This document shows, one piece after another, positions 1 through 8,587 of a DNA stretch of 64,000 nucleotides. Location of the stretch: assembly GCF_014653175.1 (NCBI RefSeq), contig NZ_BNAG01000001.1, positions 682,001-746,000 of the forward strand, in the 5' to 3' direction. Both the position numbers and the translations under genes were made by a program. The notes beneath the pieces were generated by a model. The model did not search any database. It was not told the origin of the DNA and saw only the letters and a program-made list of their open reading frames with translations. Numbering within the stretch: the first letter of the stretch is position 1; each line of letters opens with the position of its first letter. This DNA comes from Roseivirga thermotolerans (lineage in GTDB: Bacteria; Bacteroidota; Bacteroidia; Cytophagales; Cyclobacteriaceae).

Positions 1-1
1 A

Positions 2-565
2 CTGGGAGCTTATGGCACCTTTGCAAACAAAGGAACACATATAGAACCCTACTACATAAGCAGAATTGAAGATAAATATGGCAATGAAATTTACCGTCAT
101 GTGCCTAGAAAGAGTAAAGCCATCAATGAAGATGTTGCCTATGTAATGCTGAATATGCTTCAGGAAACTGTTAAATCGGGTTCCGGTCAAAGACTATCCT
201 GGCAATATGGTCTGGTTGACAGAGGGCAAACCAAAAACAACATTGGAGCCAAAACCGGTACTACTCAAAACGGTTCTGATGGATGGTTTATAGCCGTAAC
301 CAATGAAGTTGTGGCCGGAGCATGGGTTGGCGGTGATGAAAGACCAATACACTTCACCAAATGGTCAGATGGTCAAGGTGCATATACCGCATTACCCATT
401 GTTGGTAGATTTCTGCAAAAAATTTATGCGGACAACACATTAAGTATTGAAAAAACGTTTTTCGAAAGACCTCCTAATTTGAGTATAGAAGTTGATTGTC
501 AGAAATTTGCCGATGTGCTCACTACGACCGATACCTCCAATATTTATGACGATGATATTTACTAA
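2..565 (+). CDS. Class A penicillin-binding protein (PBP1A-like), C-terminal part only
   Basis: This is the last 187 residues of a peptidoglycan transpeptidase; the gene runs off the left edge. The frame is open from base 2, so the apparent GTG start near base 101 is internal. The conserved KTG triad (codons at 251-259, in the context AKTGTTQNGSDGW) forms one wall of the penicillin-binding active site, and the following AGAWVGGD segment is typical of class A enzymes. The Ser-x-x-Lys and SxN motifs and the glycosyltransferase domain would lie upstream, outside the window. The family polymerises and cross-links glycan strands in the periplasm, anchored by an N-terminal membrane helix. It ends 9 bases before uvrC on the same strand, so the two may be co-transcribed. 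Family assignment is firm; the PBP1A subtype is inferred from the C-terminal half. Confidence 0.88.
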   Translation: MGAYGTFANKGTHIEPYYISRIEDKYGNEIYRHVPRKSKAINEDVAYVMLNMLQETVKSGSGQRLSWQYGLVDRGQTKNNIGAKTGTTQNGSDGWFIAVTNEVVAGAWVGGDERPIHFTKWSDGQGAYTALPIVGRFLQKIYADNTLSIEKTFFERPPNLSIEVDCQKFADVLTTTDTSNIYDDDIY

Positions 566-574
566 TTTCGGCCT

Positions 575-2383
575 ATGGAGGTCACGCGCATCGTTCCTGG
601 AGATGTACTGAAGCTTCCCGATAATCCGGGGGTATATCGTTTCTTCAATGAAGAGGATGAACTGATCTACGTAGGCAAAGCCAAAAGTTTAAAAAAGCGG
701 GTTTCAAGCTACTTCAACAAACAAGCCGGGGTAAACCGAAAAACCAGACGTCTGGTATCGGAAATAAAAGCCATTGAAGTCACCCTTGTCAACTCGGAGT
801 TCGATGCGCTTTTGCTCGAAAATAGTCTGATAAAACAAAACCAGCCTAAGTACAACATCCTTCTCAAAGACGACAAAACCTTTCCCTACCTGTGTGTTTC
901 CAACGAAAGGTTTCCTCGCATATACAGCACTCGCAAGTTTATTCCCAGCAACGGTACATACTTCGGGCCTTACGCCAGTGTAAAAGCCATGAACAATGTG
1001 TTGAGGCTCATTAATAACCTCTTTACCCTACGCACCTGTAGATACGACCTGAGCGAAGAGAATATTACCAAAGGAAAGTTCAAAGTATGCCTGGAATACC
1101 ATATTGGCAACTGCAAAGGTCCATGTGAAGGCCTGCAGAGCGAAACAGACTATCTGAACGACATAGACCAAGCGGTTAACATACTTAAAGGCAACCTTTC
1201 TGTTCCCAGGCAATATTTTAAAGAACATATGAATTCTGCTGCAGCACAACTGGAGTTTGAAGCAGCACAAAAATTTAAGGATAAACTGGAATTGCTGGAT
1301 AGGTTCCAGTCCAAATCGCTGGTGGTTAACCCCAAGATTGCAGACCTGGATGTATTCACCATTGTTGCCGATGAAAAGTTTGCCTTTGTAAACTACCTGA
1401 GAATTAAAAACGGCACCATTAACCTATCGCTAACCTCAGAGATTAAGAAAAAACTAAACGAATCGGACGAGGAGATTCTAACTCTTCTGATCGTGGAACT
1501 AAGAGATAAATTTCAGAGCTCTGCCAGAGAAGTACTCACCAATAAAGAGCTGGATATAGCCTCCGAAAATTTTAAAATGATATTGCCCCAACGGGGAGAT
1601 AAAAAGAAGTTGATCGAACTATCACTAAAGAATGCTCTGTTCGCCAAAAAAGAGAAATACACTTCGCTAGAAAATGTGAAAGACAAAAGCAACCGGGTAC
1701 TCAAACAACTGCAGGCAGACCTATCGCTTCGTGAGTTGCCAACCCATATTGAATGCTTCGATAACTCCAATATTCAAGGTACAAACCCGGTAGCCAGCAT
1801 GGTTTGCTTTAAAATGGGGCGACCCTCCAAAAAAGATTACCGACACTTTAAAATTAAAACTGTTGTTGGGCCCGATGATTTTGGGTCTATGAGAGAGGTT
1901 GTTGGCCGCAGGTATTCGCGCTTGCTCAAAGAAGAAGCTCCTCTGCCCAAGCTCATTGTAATAGATGGTGGCAAAGGACAGCTCAATGCGGCCTGTGAGG
2001 CGCTCAAAGAACTCAACCTATACGGACAAATTCCGATCATAGGAATTGCAAAACGCTTAGAAGAACTCTACTTTCCGGAAGACTCATTTCCTATTCACAT
2101 CGATAAAAAATCAGAGTCACTTCGGCTCATTCAAAAGCTAAGGGATGAAGCCCACCGCTTTGCCATCAATTTTCATAGAGACCTGCGAAGCAAAAACAGC
2201 TTCAATTTTGAGCTGGAAGAAGTAAAAGGATTAGGGAGGGTAACGGTGGACAAGCTGCTCAAGGAATTTGGTACTATGAGCAAAATAGAGCAAGCTAGCG
2301 AAGAAGAACTTATTGCCCTTGTTGGCGAAGCCCGCACCCGGCTTATTAAAAACTTCTTTAACCAGAAACGAGAAGCACAATAG
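575..2383 (+). CDS. uvrC: Excinuclease ABC subunit C
   Basis: UvrC makes the two incisions flanking a DNA lesion in nucleotide excision repair, recruited by the UvrB-DNA complex. The 602-residue product has the full family layout. The GIY-YIG nuclease comes first (GVY at residues 19-21, YVG at 32-34), which cuts on the 3' side. A cysteine cluster lies near residues 150-185. A UVR motif near 208-243 contacts UvrB. The RNase H-like nuclease follows at about 370-530 (ECFDNSN and IVIDGGKGQ segments), which cuts on the 5' side. A C-terminal helix-hairpin-helix (VKGLGRVTVDKLL) completes it. Length is normal. It follows the penicillin-binding protein by 9 bases and converges on gldN with a hairpin between. 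Confidence 0.97.
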   Translation: MEVTRIVPGDVLKLPDNPGVYRFFNEEDELIYVGKAKSLKKRVSSYFNKQAGVNRKTRRLVSEIKAIEVTLVNSEFDALLLENSLIKQNQPKYNILLKDDKTFPYLCVSNERFPRIYSTRKFIPSNGTYFGPYASVKAMNNVLRLINNLFTLRTCRYDLSEENITKGKFKVCLEYHIGNCKGPCEGLQSETDYLNDIDQAVNILKGNLSVPRQYFKEHMNSAAAQLEFEAAQKFKDKLELLDRFQSKSLVVNPKIADLDVFTIVADEKFAFVNYLRIKNGTINLSLTSEIKKKLNESDEEILTLLIVELRDKFQSSAREVLTNKELDIASENFKMILPQRGDKKKLIELSLKNALFAKKEKYTSLENVKDKSNRVLKQLQADLSLRELPTHIECFDNSNIQGTNPVASMVCFKMGRPSKKDYRHFKIKTVVGPDDFGSMREVVGRRYSRLLKEEAPLPKLIVIDGGKGQLNAACEALKELNLYGQIPIIGIAKRLEELYFPEDSFPIHIDKKSESLRLIQKLRDEAHRFAINFHRDLRSKNSFNFELEEVKGLGRVTVDKLLKEFGTMSKIEQASEEELIALVGEARTRLIKNFFNQKREAQ

Positions 2384-2401
2384 GCCAAGGCCTATAACAA
2401 A

Positions 2402-2428
2402 AAAGGGAGCTTATTGAAGCCCCCCTTT
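2402..2428. terminator. Terminator hairpin between convergent uvrC and gldN
   Basis: An imperfect hairpin: AAAGGG and GCTT on the left pair with AAGC and CCCTTT on the right, with a small internal bulge and a loop of ATTG. It is A-rich before and T-rich after, so it could end transcription from both sides of this 69-bp convergent gap. Confidence 0.6.
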
Positions 2429-2452
2429 CTTATATTCTGTTTGACTGAATTC

Positions 2453-3493
2453 TTAATATTCCCAGAGGTTATGCATTTTCTCTAGCAACTCATGTCTCTT
2501 TTTCATGGCTTGCTCAATAATGCTGTAGTCATAGTCAGATCGGCCAAAGAGCGTCTGTATATTATCATCATCAGCATTTTGAAACTTAGTAATGTATGAG
2601 CTAAACAAGCGTAGGTCAAAGGCATGAGCAAAGTTTATATTTCTATCGCGCGGATTCTTTGGGTTGTACCAATAAGCCGCATTTTTATTTGACTCCGCGT
2701 ACACCTTTTCAATGTAAGCTACCAACTCCTGATACTTCACTCGAACAATTTCGCGTTCCGTTCCGGCAACTGTAGCCTTAGGTGGCGCAACTAGCGTAAT
2801 AGAAACAATATCCCACTTGGCCAAAGACTGATTTCTATCGAATATGAGATCTTCTTCTATAAGCAAAACATCTAAATCTCCCTTATTTGCCGGATCGAGA
2901 GGTTTGGCCTCCGCATTCTGCTGATACTCCGCATCAATAATAGAGTCTAGACGGGCATCGGAGTAGTTGGCGTAAATGCCACCGTCCCGCGTTTTAAGCT
3001 CTGCCCTGTCTTGAGCCCTAAAAGCCTCATCATAATTGCCCAAAGCTGTAGACATATCCTTCAGGTTATTCCTAAAGTCTGCCTCAGAAAGAATCACCTC
3101 ATCATCGAAGCCTTTGGCTCCGGTTTCGAAAGTTGCGTATGGAGTAATACCCACCTGCTGATCTAAGGCCTGGCTCTTGGCTTCATAGTAGTCTTCTATG
3201 CCTTTAAGAATAATCTCAGTAATGCGAGACTCTTTGGCGTTCCAGGCCGAATTTAACTTTTCGTTAAAATTCATCTTGGACCAGAGTCTTATACTCCACA
3301 TTACGTCTTCATCGCGAATGGGCCGTACCGAAAACTCGTTATTGAGTTTTCGGGCACTATTAAGGCCGGCAACTTTAGTAGTGCTTTCTATGGTTTGCAA
3401 AAATTTGGCAGGGTTTGTTCCACTGCCCTCGTCCTGAGCGTTCAAGACTGTGACAAAACACAGTACTAATAAAATTGCTAAGCCTTTTTTCAT
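2453..3493 (-). CDS. gldN: Gliding motility / type IX secretion protein GldN (PorN)
   Basis: GldN is a periplasmic component that, with the lipoprotein GldK, forms the large ring associated with the type IX secretion system (T9SS) outer-membrane translocon. The 346-residue product starts with a clear signal peptide ending in LNAQ, followed by a mature region containing the family hallmark around the segment RPIRDEDVMWSIRLW, and its length is normal. Gene order K-L-M-N matches the conserved T9SS cluster. Only one base separates its start from the gldM stop, so the two are surely co-transcribed and probably translationally coupled. Identification rests on sequence features and position together. 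Confidence 0.93.
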   Translation of the reverse strand: MKKGLAILLVLCFVTVLNAQDEGSGTNPAKFLQTIESTTKVAGLNSARKLNNEFSVRPIRDEDVMWSIRLWSKMNFNEKLNSAWNAKESRITEIILKGIEDYYEAKSQALDQQVGITPYATFETGAKGFDDEVILSEADFRNNLKDMSTALGNYDEAFRAQDRAELKTRDGGIYANYSDARLDSIIDAEYQQNAEAKPLDPANKGDLDVLLIEEDLIFDRNQSLAKWDIVSITLVAPPKATVAGTEREIVRVKYQELVAYIEKVYAESNKNAAYWYNPKNPRDRNINFAHAFDLRLFSSYITKFQNADDDNIQTLFGRSDYDYSIIEQAMKKRHELLEKMHNLWEY

Positions 3494-3494
3494 T

Positions 3495-5306
3495 TTAGTT
3501 AATATTTATCGTTACGTCTCCCGTAAAACGAATCGGAATCTGCTCTTCTTTATAGTTGAAGCGAACAATTTCTTCAACATAAACCACTATTCTGTCTCCT
3601 GAAGCCATTCGGCTAACCAATTGAGACAGATCCACTCTCGACATGGGCTTATCAATAGGAATAACCCCTTTTGTGGTTTTTCCACGGGCCAGGGTTACAC
3701 TTCCTTTGCTCACCAAGAAAGTAGCATCGTCTTTATAACGCTCGGCAAAATCGGGGTCAGACTGTAGCAACAGGTTAATTACTGTTGGCTTCTCGTCCAT
3801 ACCATTCTTTGCATCATACGGCTGTCCGTTAGGTCTTACTTCAAGTCTTGGAAGCGGTACAGGCTTGGCTTGAAATTCTCTTGAACCAATATAGAACCCA
3901 CCGCTCGAAACATCAATCTTCAACTCACGCTGAGTAGGCACTACCAGTATTTCTCCTTTCTGGCTACCTGAATTAAAGGTTCCACCGGTTACTTTGAAAG
4001 ATGGCTGATAGGCTGGCCCCAAAGCCGGCACATTAATGTTCAAGTTGTTGGCACAACCCAGGTAGAGAACCTCTACTGATGCACTTCGTACATCAATTAC
4101 CGGTTTGGCCACCTGATATTCATGTCGCTTAGTTCTGGTAATGGTTCCGCCAGAACCGTCCTGAGCGGTTATTTCAACTTCGAAAAACTTTTGTGCCAAT
4201 CCGTTGGCATCGTACTCACTATTTTGCGCTGAAGCCGGAATACTAATTATTCCTCTTCCGTTGACTACCGGTATATCCTGTCCATTCACTTTGATCTCCG
4301 GTTGTAGCTTAGAGTTACCCAGCGTTAAAAAGGCCTGAGCACTAAAGTCTAGTCCGGCTGTCACAATATTTGACTCAGAAAGCACTGTAGCCTGAGCATA
4401 GTCTATCCCCGCAAATGCACCCTTTAAAAACTCCTTTTGAGAAATCTCAGCAGAAGCTGTTCCTGAAGAAGGGTTTTGTCTTGGCGTAGTTCTTGGAGTA
4501 GGCGCTGCCTCATCTTCAGAAGAAGAATTATCGGGCTGACTGGCAGGTTGAGTGTTAGTCACCACCAAATCGGCCAATGTAGGAATGCTATTAGGGTCTG
4601 TAGAAACAGCCGTTCCTACCATTCCTTTTAGCTTATTGAGTGCCTCTGACTCTTTACTGAAAATCTGATTTTTGTAGAAAGTAAGCTGCGCAAGAACTGA
4701 AGCCAACGGAGCCTTATAGAAGTTAAAATGGGCGTAATCTTCTTTTTTTGCCTCGGCATTGTTTTCGTAAAACTTAATGTCGTTGGCATCAATGGCTATA
4801 GACTTCATCCACTCCGGGTTCATTCCTCCTTTACCCAACAAACTGATAATCTCATTTACTTTGAGAGGGTATTCATCCAGTCTTCTTTTAAGCTCCTCAG
4901 CATTCTTTTTATTCACCAGATAGTTAGAGGGCTCTTCGTATTTTTTAAGCGTAGACCGCTCGTATATTTTAGAAGTGTCTCCTCCGGTAGATACTTTACC
5001 GAGTTCCAGTTTCAGATTGTCCAGATAGTTAGCGAGGTCAAGGGTATACAACCGTACCTGCTCGGCCACTTTTTGCACAGCCACATCGCCATCTTTTTCA
5101 CCTTGATTGGTTACATCGTTTTGGATGCTGGTAAGTACATTCTGGTTGTAGTCCATAAAGGACTCATTAGAAACTTTGAGTCCGTTTTCTATAAGAACGA
5201 ACTTTTCCAATACCGTATCCTTAATCTGCAAGGCGAGAAGAGCTGTTAGCACGAGATACATCATGCCAATCATCTTCTGCCGTGGGGTTTCTTTACCTCC
5301 TGCCAT
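3495..5306 (-). CDS. gldM: Gliding motility / T9SS motor protein GldM (PorM)
   Basis: GldM is the long periplasmic arm of the proton-driven GldL-GldM motor that powers type IX secretion and gliding. The N-terminus MAGGKETPRQKMIGMMYLVL is characteristic: a short cytoplasmic tail then one inner-membrane helix (about residues 11-27), followed by stacked periplasmic domains. At 603 residues it is clearly longer than the roughly 515 residues usual for GldM/PorM. Much of the excess is a Ser/Thr/Pro/Asn-rich, apparently disordered stretch at about residues 249-289, roughly where the first periplasmic domain should join the second. It starts 12 bases after gldL ends and finishes one base before gldN. 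Confidence 0.94.
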   Translation of the reverse strand: MAGGKETPRQKMIGMMYLVLTALLALQIKDTVLEKFVLIENGLKVSNESFMDYNQNVLTSIQNDVTNQGEKDGDVAVQKVAEQVRLYTLDLANYLDNLKLELGKVSTGGDTSKIYERSTLKKYEEPSNYLVNKKNAEELKRRLDEYPLKVNEIISLLGKGGMNPEWMKSIAIDANDIKFYENNAEAKKEDYAHFNFYKAPLASVLAQLTFYKNQIFSKESEALNKLKGMVGTAVSTDPNSIPTLADLVVTNTQPASQPDNSSSEDEAAPTPRTTPRQNPSSGTASAEISQKEFLKGAFAGIDYAQATVLSESNIVTAGLDFSAQAFLTLGNSKLQPEIKVNGQDIPVVNGRGIISIPASAQNSEYDANGLAQKFFEVEITAQDGSGGTITRTKRHEYQVAKPVIDVRSASVEVLYLGCANNLNINVPALGPAYQPSFKVTGGTFNSGSQKGEILVVPTQRELKIDVSSGGFYIGSREFQAKPVPLPRLEVRPNGQPYDAKNGMDEKPTVINLLLQSDPDFAERYKDDATFLVSKGSVTLARGKTTKGVIPIDKPMSRVDLSQLVSRMASGDRIVVYVEEIVRFNYKEEQIPIRFTGDVTININ

Positions 5307-5318
5307 AATCGATCAGGT

Positions 5319-6125
5319 TTAGTTATTGGTTTGTTTCATTGCAGAAAGCATTGCACCATATACCTTGTTCAGCGAGGTAATATTGGTGTTTAGCTGAGCC
5401 ATTTGGGCTTGGAATTCTTCCGTAGCCTTGGCCGTGTTCATGGCTCCTTTAATCATGGTTTCCATGTTAGAAAGGTAACCTTTCATATACTTAGCTACAG
5501 ACTCCGTATCGGTAAGCTCGGCCTTGTAGGCACCACTAAGCGCCTGCAGTTGTGTTGCAGCCTCTTTAAGCTGAACCTGATACTGCTCAGTAGCCGCCTT
5601 AAGCTGTGCCTGATTGGCACCAGAACCTTTTACGGTGTTGGCTACTTCAGCAAAAGCCGAAGCGGCCTGGTTAGTAGACTGGTCTATCTTAGATAAAGAT
5701 GCTGCAGCCGTTTTCGCATTTTTAGCGTACTCATCAGTTGCTACAGCGGCATTAGACATACTGGCCAGTTGTTTGGCATTCTGAGCCAAATTGTCCATTC
5801 CTTCTTTCAGGCTTTGAAGGCCGTCTTTGCTTATAGCCGCCTGCTTAAGCATTTTTTCAAGGGTAATATCGTCTTTCTTTTCTGGGGCACCACCGCCTTT
5901 CACGGTCGCATGGTATAATTCTTTCGTATAATCTGTGGCTTTGGGTTCAAAGGCAGCGAAAGCAAAGATTAGAGCTTCCGTACCAAGACCAATAATTAGC
6001 ATAAGAGTAGCACCGGCCCATCCATTCAATTTGAACATGGCACCTACAATTACTACAGAGGCACCTAGACCATAGATTTTCGGCATTACGTTGCCGTAGA
6101 AGTTTTGGGTAAATTTACTAGCCAT
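5319..6125 (-). CDS. gldL: Gliding motility / T9SS motor protein GldL (PorL)
   Basis: GldL is the inner-membrane stator of the type IX motor: a pentamer around a GldM dimer, converting proton flow to motion. The 268-residue product has two N-terminal membrane helices (about residues 17-31 and 36-58). The second carries a glutamate at residue 50 (LIIGLGTEALIF), at the position of the functionally essential membrane glutamate of the family. The rest is a long, Ala/Gln/Lys-rich, heptad-like helical cytoplasmic domain. It is third from last in the gldK-L-M-N operon. Confidence 0.94.
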   Translation of the reverse strand: MASKFTQNFYGNVMPKIYGLGASVVIVGAMFKLNGWAGATLMLIIGLGTEALIFAFAAFEPKATDYTKELYHATVKGGGAPEKKDDITLEKMLKQAAISKDGLQSLKEGMDNLAQNAKQLASMSNAAVATDEYAKNAKTAAASLSKIDQSTNQAASAFAEVANTVKGSGANQAQLKAATEQYQVQLKEAATQLQALSGAYKAELTDTESVAKYMKGYLSNMETMIKGAMNTAKATEEFQAQMAQLNTNITSLNKVYGAMLSAMKQTNN

Positions 6126-6167
6126 TTGTTTTATCAGTTGGGTTGAAGATCAATTTGATAGTTGTTG

Positions 6168-7391
6168 TTAAAGCGGGTTATTTTGACCGAGGTCGTCCAT
6201 AGCACATCTAAATCCAATTGAAGCAGAGGCCACGTCTCGGTATTCAAAAGTTCTTGTTCCGGTTTGGAGGTAATAGGAAATATCATTCCAGGCTCCTCCT
6301 CTTACCACCTTCTTTCCGTAGTGAGGGCTGTCTTTTTCCGATAAGGTATCGTATAAAAACATTGGATTCAGATCCCACACCAGTGGATTGTATACAGGAG
6401 AGAAGTCGTCTCTACACCATTCCGCTACGTTGCCTGCCATGTTATACAAGTTGAATGGGTTAGGCAAAAATGAATTTACCGGAGCAGTGTATGGGTAACC
6501 ATCGTCTGCATAGGCGCCTCTGCCTGGCTTAAAATTGGCCAGAAAGCAACCATCGCGGTTTCTGGTATACGGACCACCCCATGGGTATTTCACAATTTCT
6601 TTTCCTCCTCTGGCTGCATACTCCCATTCTGCCTCTGTAGGCAGTCTAAAGTTGGGATATCTAAATTCCATTGGGGAAGTATCTACAAAAGTGCTCGACT
6701 CAGGACCACTAGCTGCTCCTCCTTGGGGGCCTACGGCTCCTAACGGGCCTGCAGCTCCGGCATTCGGGTCGCCTTGATTTTTCTTTTTACCGAAAGAGAA
6801 GAGTCCACCCCCTCCTTCATTTTTGGCTTGCTGGCCATTGTTCAGGAAAATGGTTCTCCAGGCAGCAAATTTTTCAGCAGCATCCCAGCTAACTCCTACT
6901 ACAGGGTAGTTGTCAAAAGAAACGTGCTGGTGATAATATTGAGTCATTCGGTCGCCATAGTGGTATGTAAACTCCTGCTCCCAAACTTTGGGGTTAGGAA
7001 CTACCGTGGCTAAAAATTCGCGGGTGTAGTATCGATCGCCCTTTTCGGCCAAATCGGCCACATGGTATAGAAATTGGCGATACTCATTGTTGGTGATTTC
7101 CTCAGCATCCATAAAAAAGGAGCTGACAGTAATTTGTCTGTTGAAGTTAATTTGTGAGGCTGCCACATCTTCATCGGCCTGGCCCATGTAGAATGTTCCC
7201 CCAGGTATTTGAACCATTCCGTAGGGTAGTTCCTGATACCATCCTTCTCTGTCGAGCACACCCAGCAACTGGCCTTCATCGACCAACGCCTGCTCTTTTC
7301 CTCCTCCACTTAGAAAGCCTTCGAACATACTGCACCCAGTGTTCAAAGAAAGAAGTGCCATAAATAACAGACCCAGTATAGACTTCTTCAT
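6168..7391 (-). CDS. gldK: Gliding motility / T9SS ring lipoprotein GldK (PorK)
   Basis: GldK is an outer-membrane lipoprotein that forms the periplasmic T9SS ring with GldN. The 407-residue product has a lipoprotein signal with the acceptor cysteine at residue 20 (LSLNTGC) and then a formylglycine-generating-enzyme-like fold (IPGGTFYMGQ near residue 62, LPTEAEWEYAARGG, NVAEWCRDDF, VVRGGAWND and GFRCAMDD). The fold is structural in this family, so no sulfatase-modifying activity should be inferred. A Gly/Ala/Pro-rich loop at about residues 195-235 interrupts the fold. It is the first gene of gldK-L-M-N; a 9-bp inverted repeat lies in its leader. Confidence 0.94.
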   Translation of the reverse strand: MKKSILGLLFMALLSLNTGCSMFEGFLSGGGKEQALVDEGQLLGVLDREGWYQELPYGMVQIPGGTFYMGQADEDVAASQINFNRQITVSSFFMDAEEITNNEYRQFLYHVADLAEKGDRYYTREFLATVVPNPKVWEQEFTYHYGDRMTQYYHQHVSFDNYPVVGVSWDAAEKFAAWRTIFLNNGQQAKNEGGGGLFSFGKKKNQGDPNAGAAGPLGAVGPQGGAASGPESSTFVDTSPMEFRYPNFRLPTEAEWEYAARGGKEIVKYPWGGPYTRNRDGCFLANFKPGRGAYADDGYPYTAPVNSFLPNPFNLYNMAGNVAEWCRDDFSPVYNPLVWDLNPMFLYDTLSEKDSPHYGKKVVRGGAWNDISYYLQTGTRTFEYRDVASASIGFRCAMDDLGQNNPL

Positions 7392-7407
7392 TGTTTTAGT
7401 TTTAATC

Positions 7408-7445
7408 TATTTGCCAGTTCAAAAACAAGCCTCATTTGGCAAATA
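7408..7445 (-). promoter_or_regulatory. Inverted repeat in the gldK leader
   Basis: TATTTGCCA (7408-7416) and TGGCAAATA (7437-7445) form a perfect 9-bp inverted repeat around a 20-bp spacer. The near arm begins 17 bases upstream of the gldK start codon. It could be an operator dyad or an mRNA leader hairpin. No strong Bacteroidota promoter was found next to it. Confidence 0.45.
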
Positions 7446-7529
7446 AAGCGCGAAAATTAATATTTTATTGTTAGTATTCCACCCACAGGTAGAAAATTCT
7501 ACAATCCTTAATCTTAAGTAAACTTTTGT

Positions 7530-8498
7530 TTAGTAACGGTATCTGGGGGTTCTTATGATGTTCCTTCCCAGATTTATTCCGTTGCCCTTGCTGGAAAATT
7601 TATAAATGAGCATAATCTCTTGAGAGGTCGGCTCTTTACTATTTCTATCAGCAAGAACTAAATCCAGCGCATATCCCAACGCCAGGCTTCGATCTTTTAG
7701 TATGCTGTAGCCAATCATTACCGATGCCGATTCTGATTGACGGTAAGCAACACCGGCCCAAAGCTGGTCATTGTAGCGTCCTACAACGCTCAAGTCCCAT
7801 GAGTAGGAATCAAATCCTACAGATTTCAGCAATAAAGTCGGAGTGATCGTAACCTCTGGGCTTAGTGCATAATCGTAGCCCGCTGTTAAATAGTAGTGTC
7901 GAATTAATTGATTGGCAATTTGATCTTGTCCAAAATCAAATTTTGGTTGAAGTAAGTGATTTGTACTGAAACCACCAAAAAAATTTCCTTTTCTGTAGAG
8001 TATACCCATGCCGAGATCCGGCCGCAACTGAGATTCCTTTCCGGTTAAACCCACCAGGTCATCGCTCGGATCGACCAGCACTAGCTCATCGAAATCAAGG
8101 CCGCTGGAAAAAAAGCCTGCGTTGAGCCCAATGCTCAGTGAGGCATCTCCCTGAAGAGCAATGTAGTAAGACCCTGACAGCTTGAACTCTATGTTATTGG
8201 AGGGGCCCAGATTGTCGTTCACTAAATGAACGCCCAACCCACCATTCCACCATTGTGATAGAGTGCTGTAGCTAATAAATTGGGTATTTGGGGCGCCTCC
8301 GGGGTTTATTGTGCCTTCGTACCCAAACCACTGGGAGCGATGAATTGCTGTAAGTGTATTGGCATTGGAAAGGCCCGTAAAAGCCGAGTTGTAGTACATG
8401 GGATTAAACATGTACTGGGTAAACTGAGCATCTTGTTGTGCTCTTAGGCCCACAACGAGGAGGCTGAAAACAATGGCAATGAAGGCCTTTCTTGACAT
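7530..8498 (-). CDS. PorP/SprF family type IX secretion membrane protein
   Basis: The 322-residue product has a signal peptide ending in LRAQ followed by QFTQYMFNPMYYNSAFTG, the signature N-terminus of PorP/SprF proteins. The remainder alternates short beta strands as expected for an outer-membrane barrel, ending in an aromatic-rich tail. Family members are T9SS outer-membrane components, or partners that anchor particular secreted adhesins. It lies 138 bases upstream of gldK on the same strand, the usual porP-K-L-M-N order, so it may be the core T9SS PorP, although these families are large and a cargo-specific role is possible. Confidence 0.9.
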   Translation of the reverse strand: MSRKAFIAIVFSLLVVGLRAQQDAQFTQYMFNPMYYNSAFTGLSNANTLTAIHRSQWFGYEGTINPGGAPNTQFISYSTLSQWWNGGLGVHLVNDNLGPSNNIEFKLSGSYYIALQGDASLSIGLNAGFFSSGLDFDELVLVDPSDDLVGLTGKESQLRPDLGMGILYRKGNFFGGFSTNHLLQPKFDFGQDQIANQLIRHYYLTAGYDYALSPEVTITPTLLLKSVGFDSYSWDLSVVGRYNDQLWAGVAYRQSESASVMIGYSILKDRSLALGYALDLVLADRNSKEPTSQEIMLIYKFSSKGNGINLGRNIIRTPRYRY

Positions 8499-8587
8499 AA
8501 TCAGGTAACGCGAAAGTTAAATGATTTATTTAATCACTTTCCCAATAATACAAGAAAACTAGCTTTTGCCCTTACGAGTTGCGAGAA

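Noticed and set aside
4728-5249. A 173-codon plus-strand frame inside gldM
   Set aside because: A shadow of gldM codons; it covers the conserved N-terminal half of that gene.
6168-7391. Formylglycine-generating (sulfatase-modifying) enzyme
   Set aside because: The fold is present, but the gene is the first of gldK-L-M-N with a lipoprotein signal; GldK uses the fold structurally.
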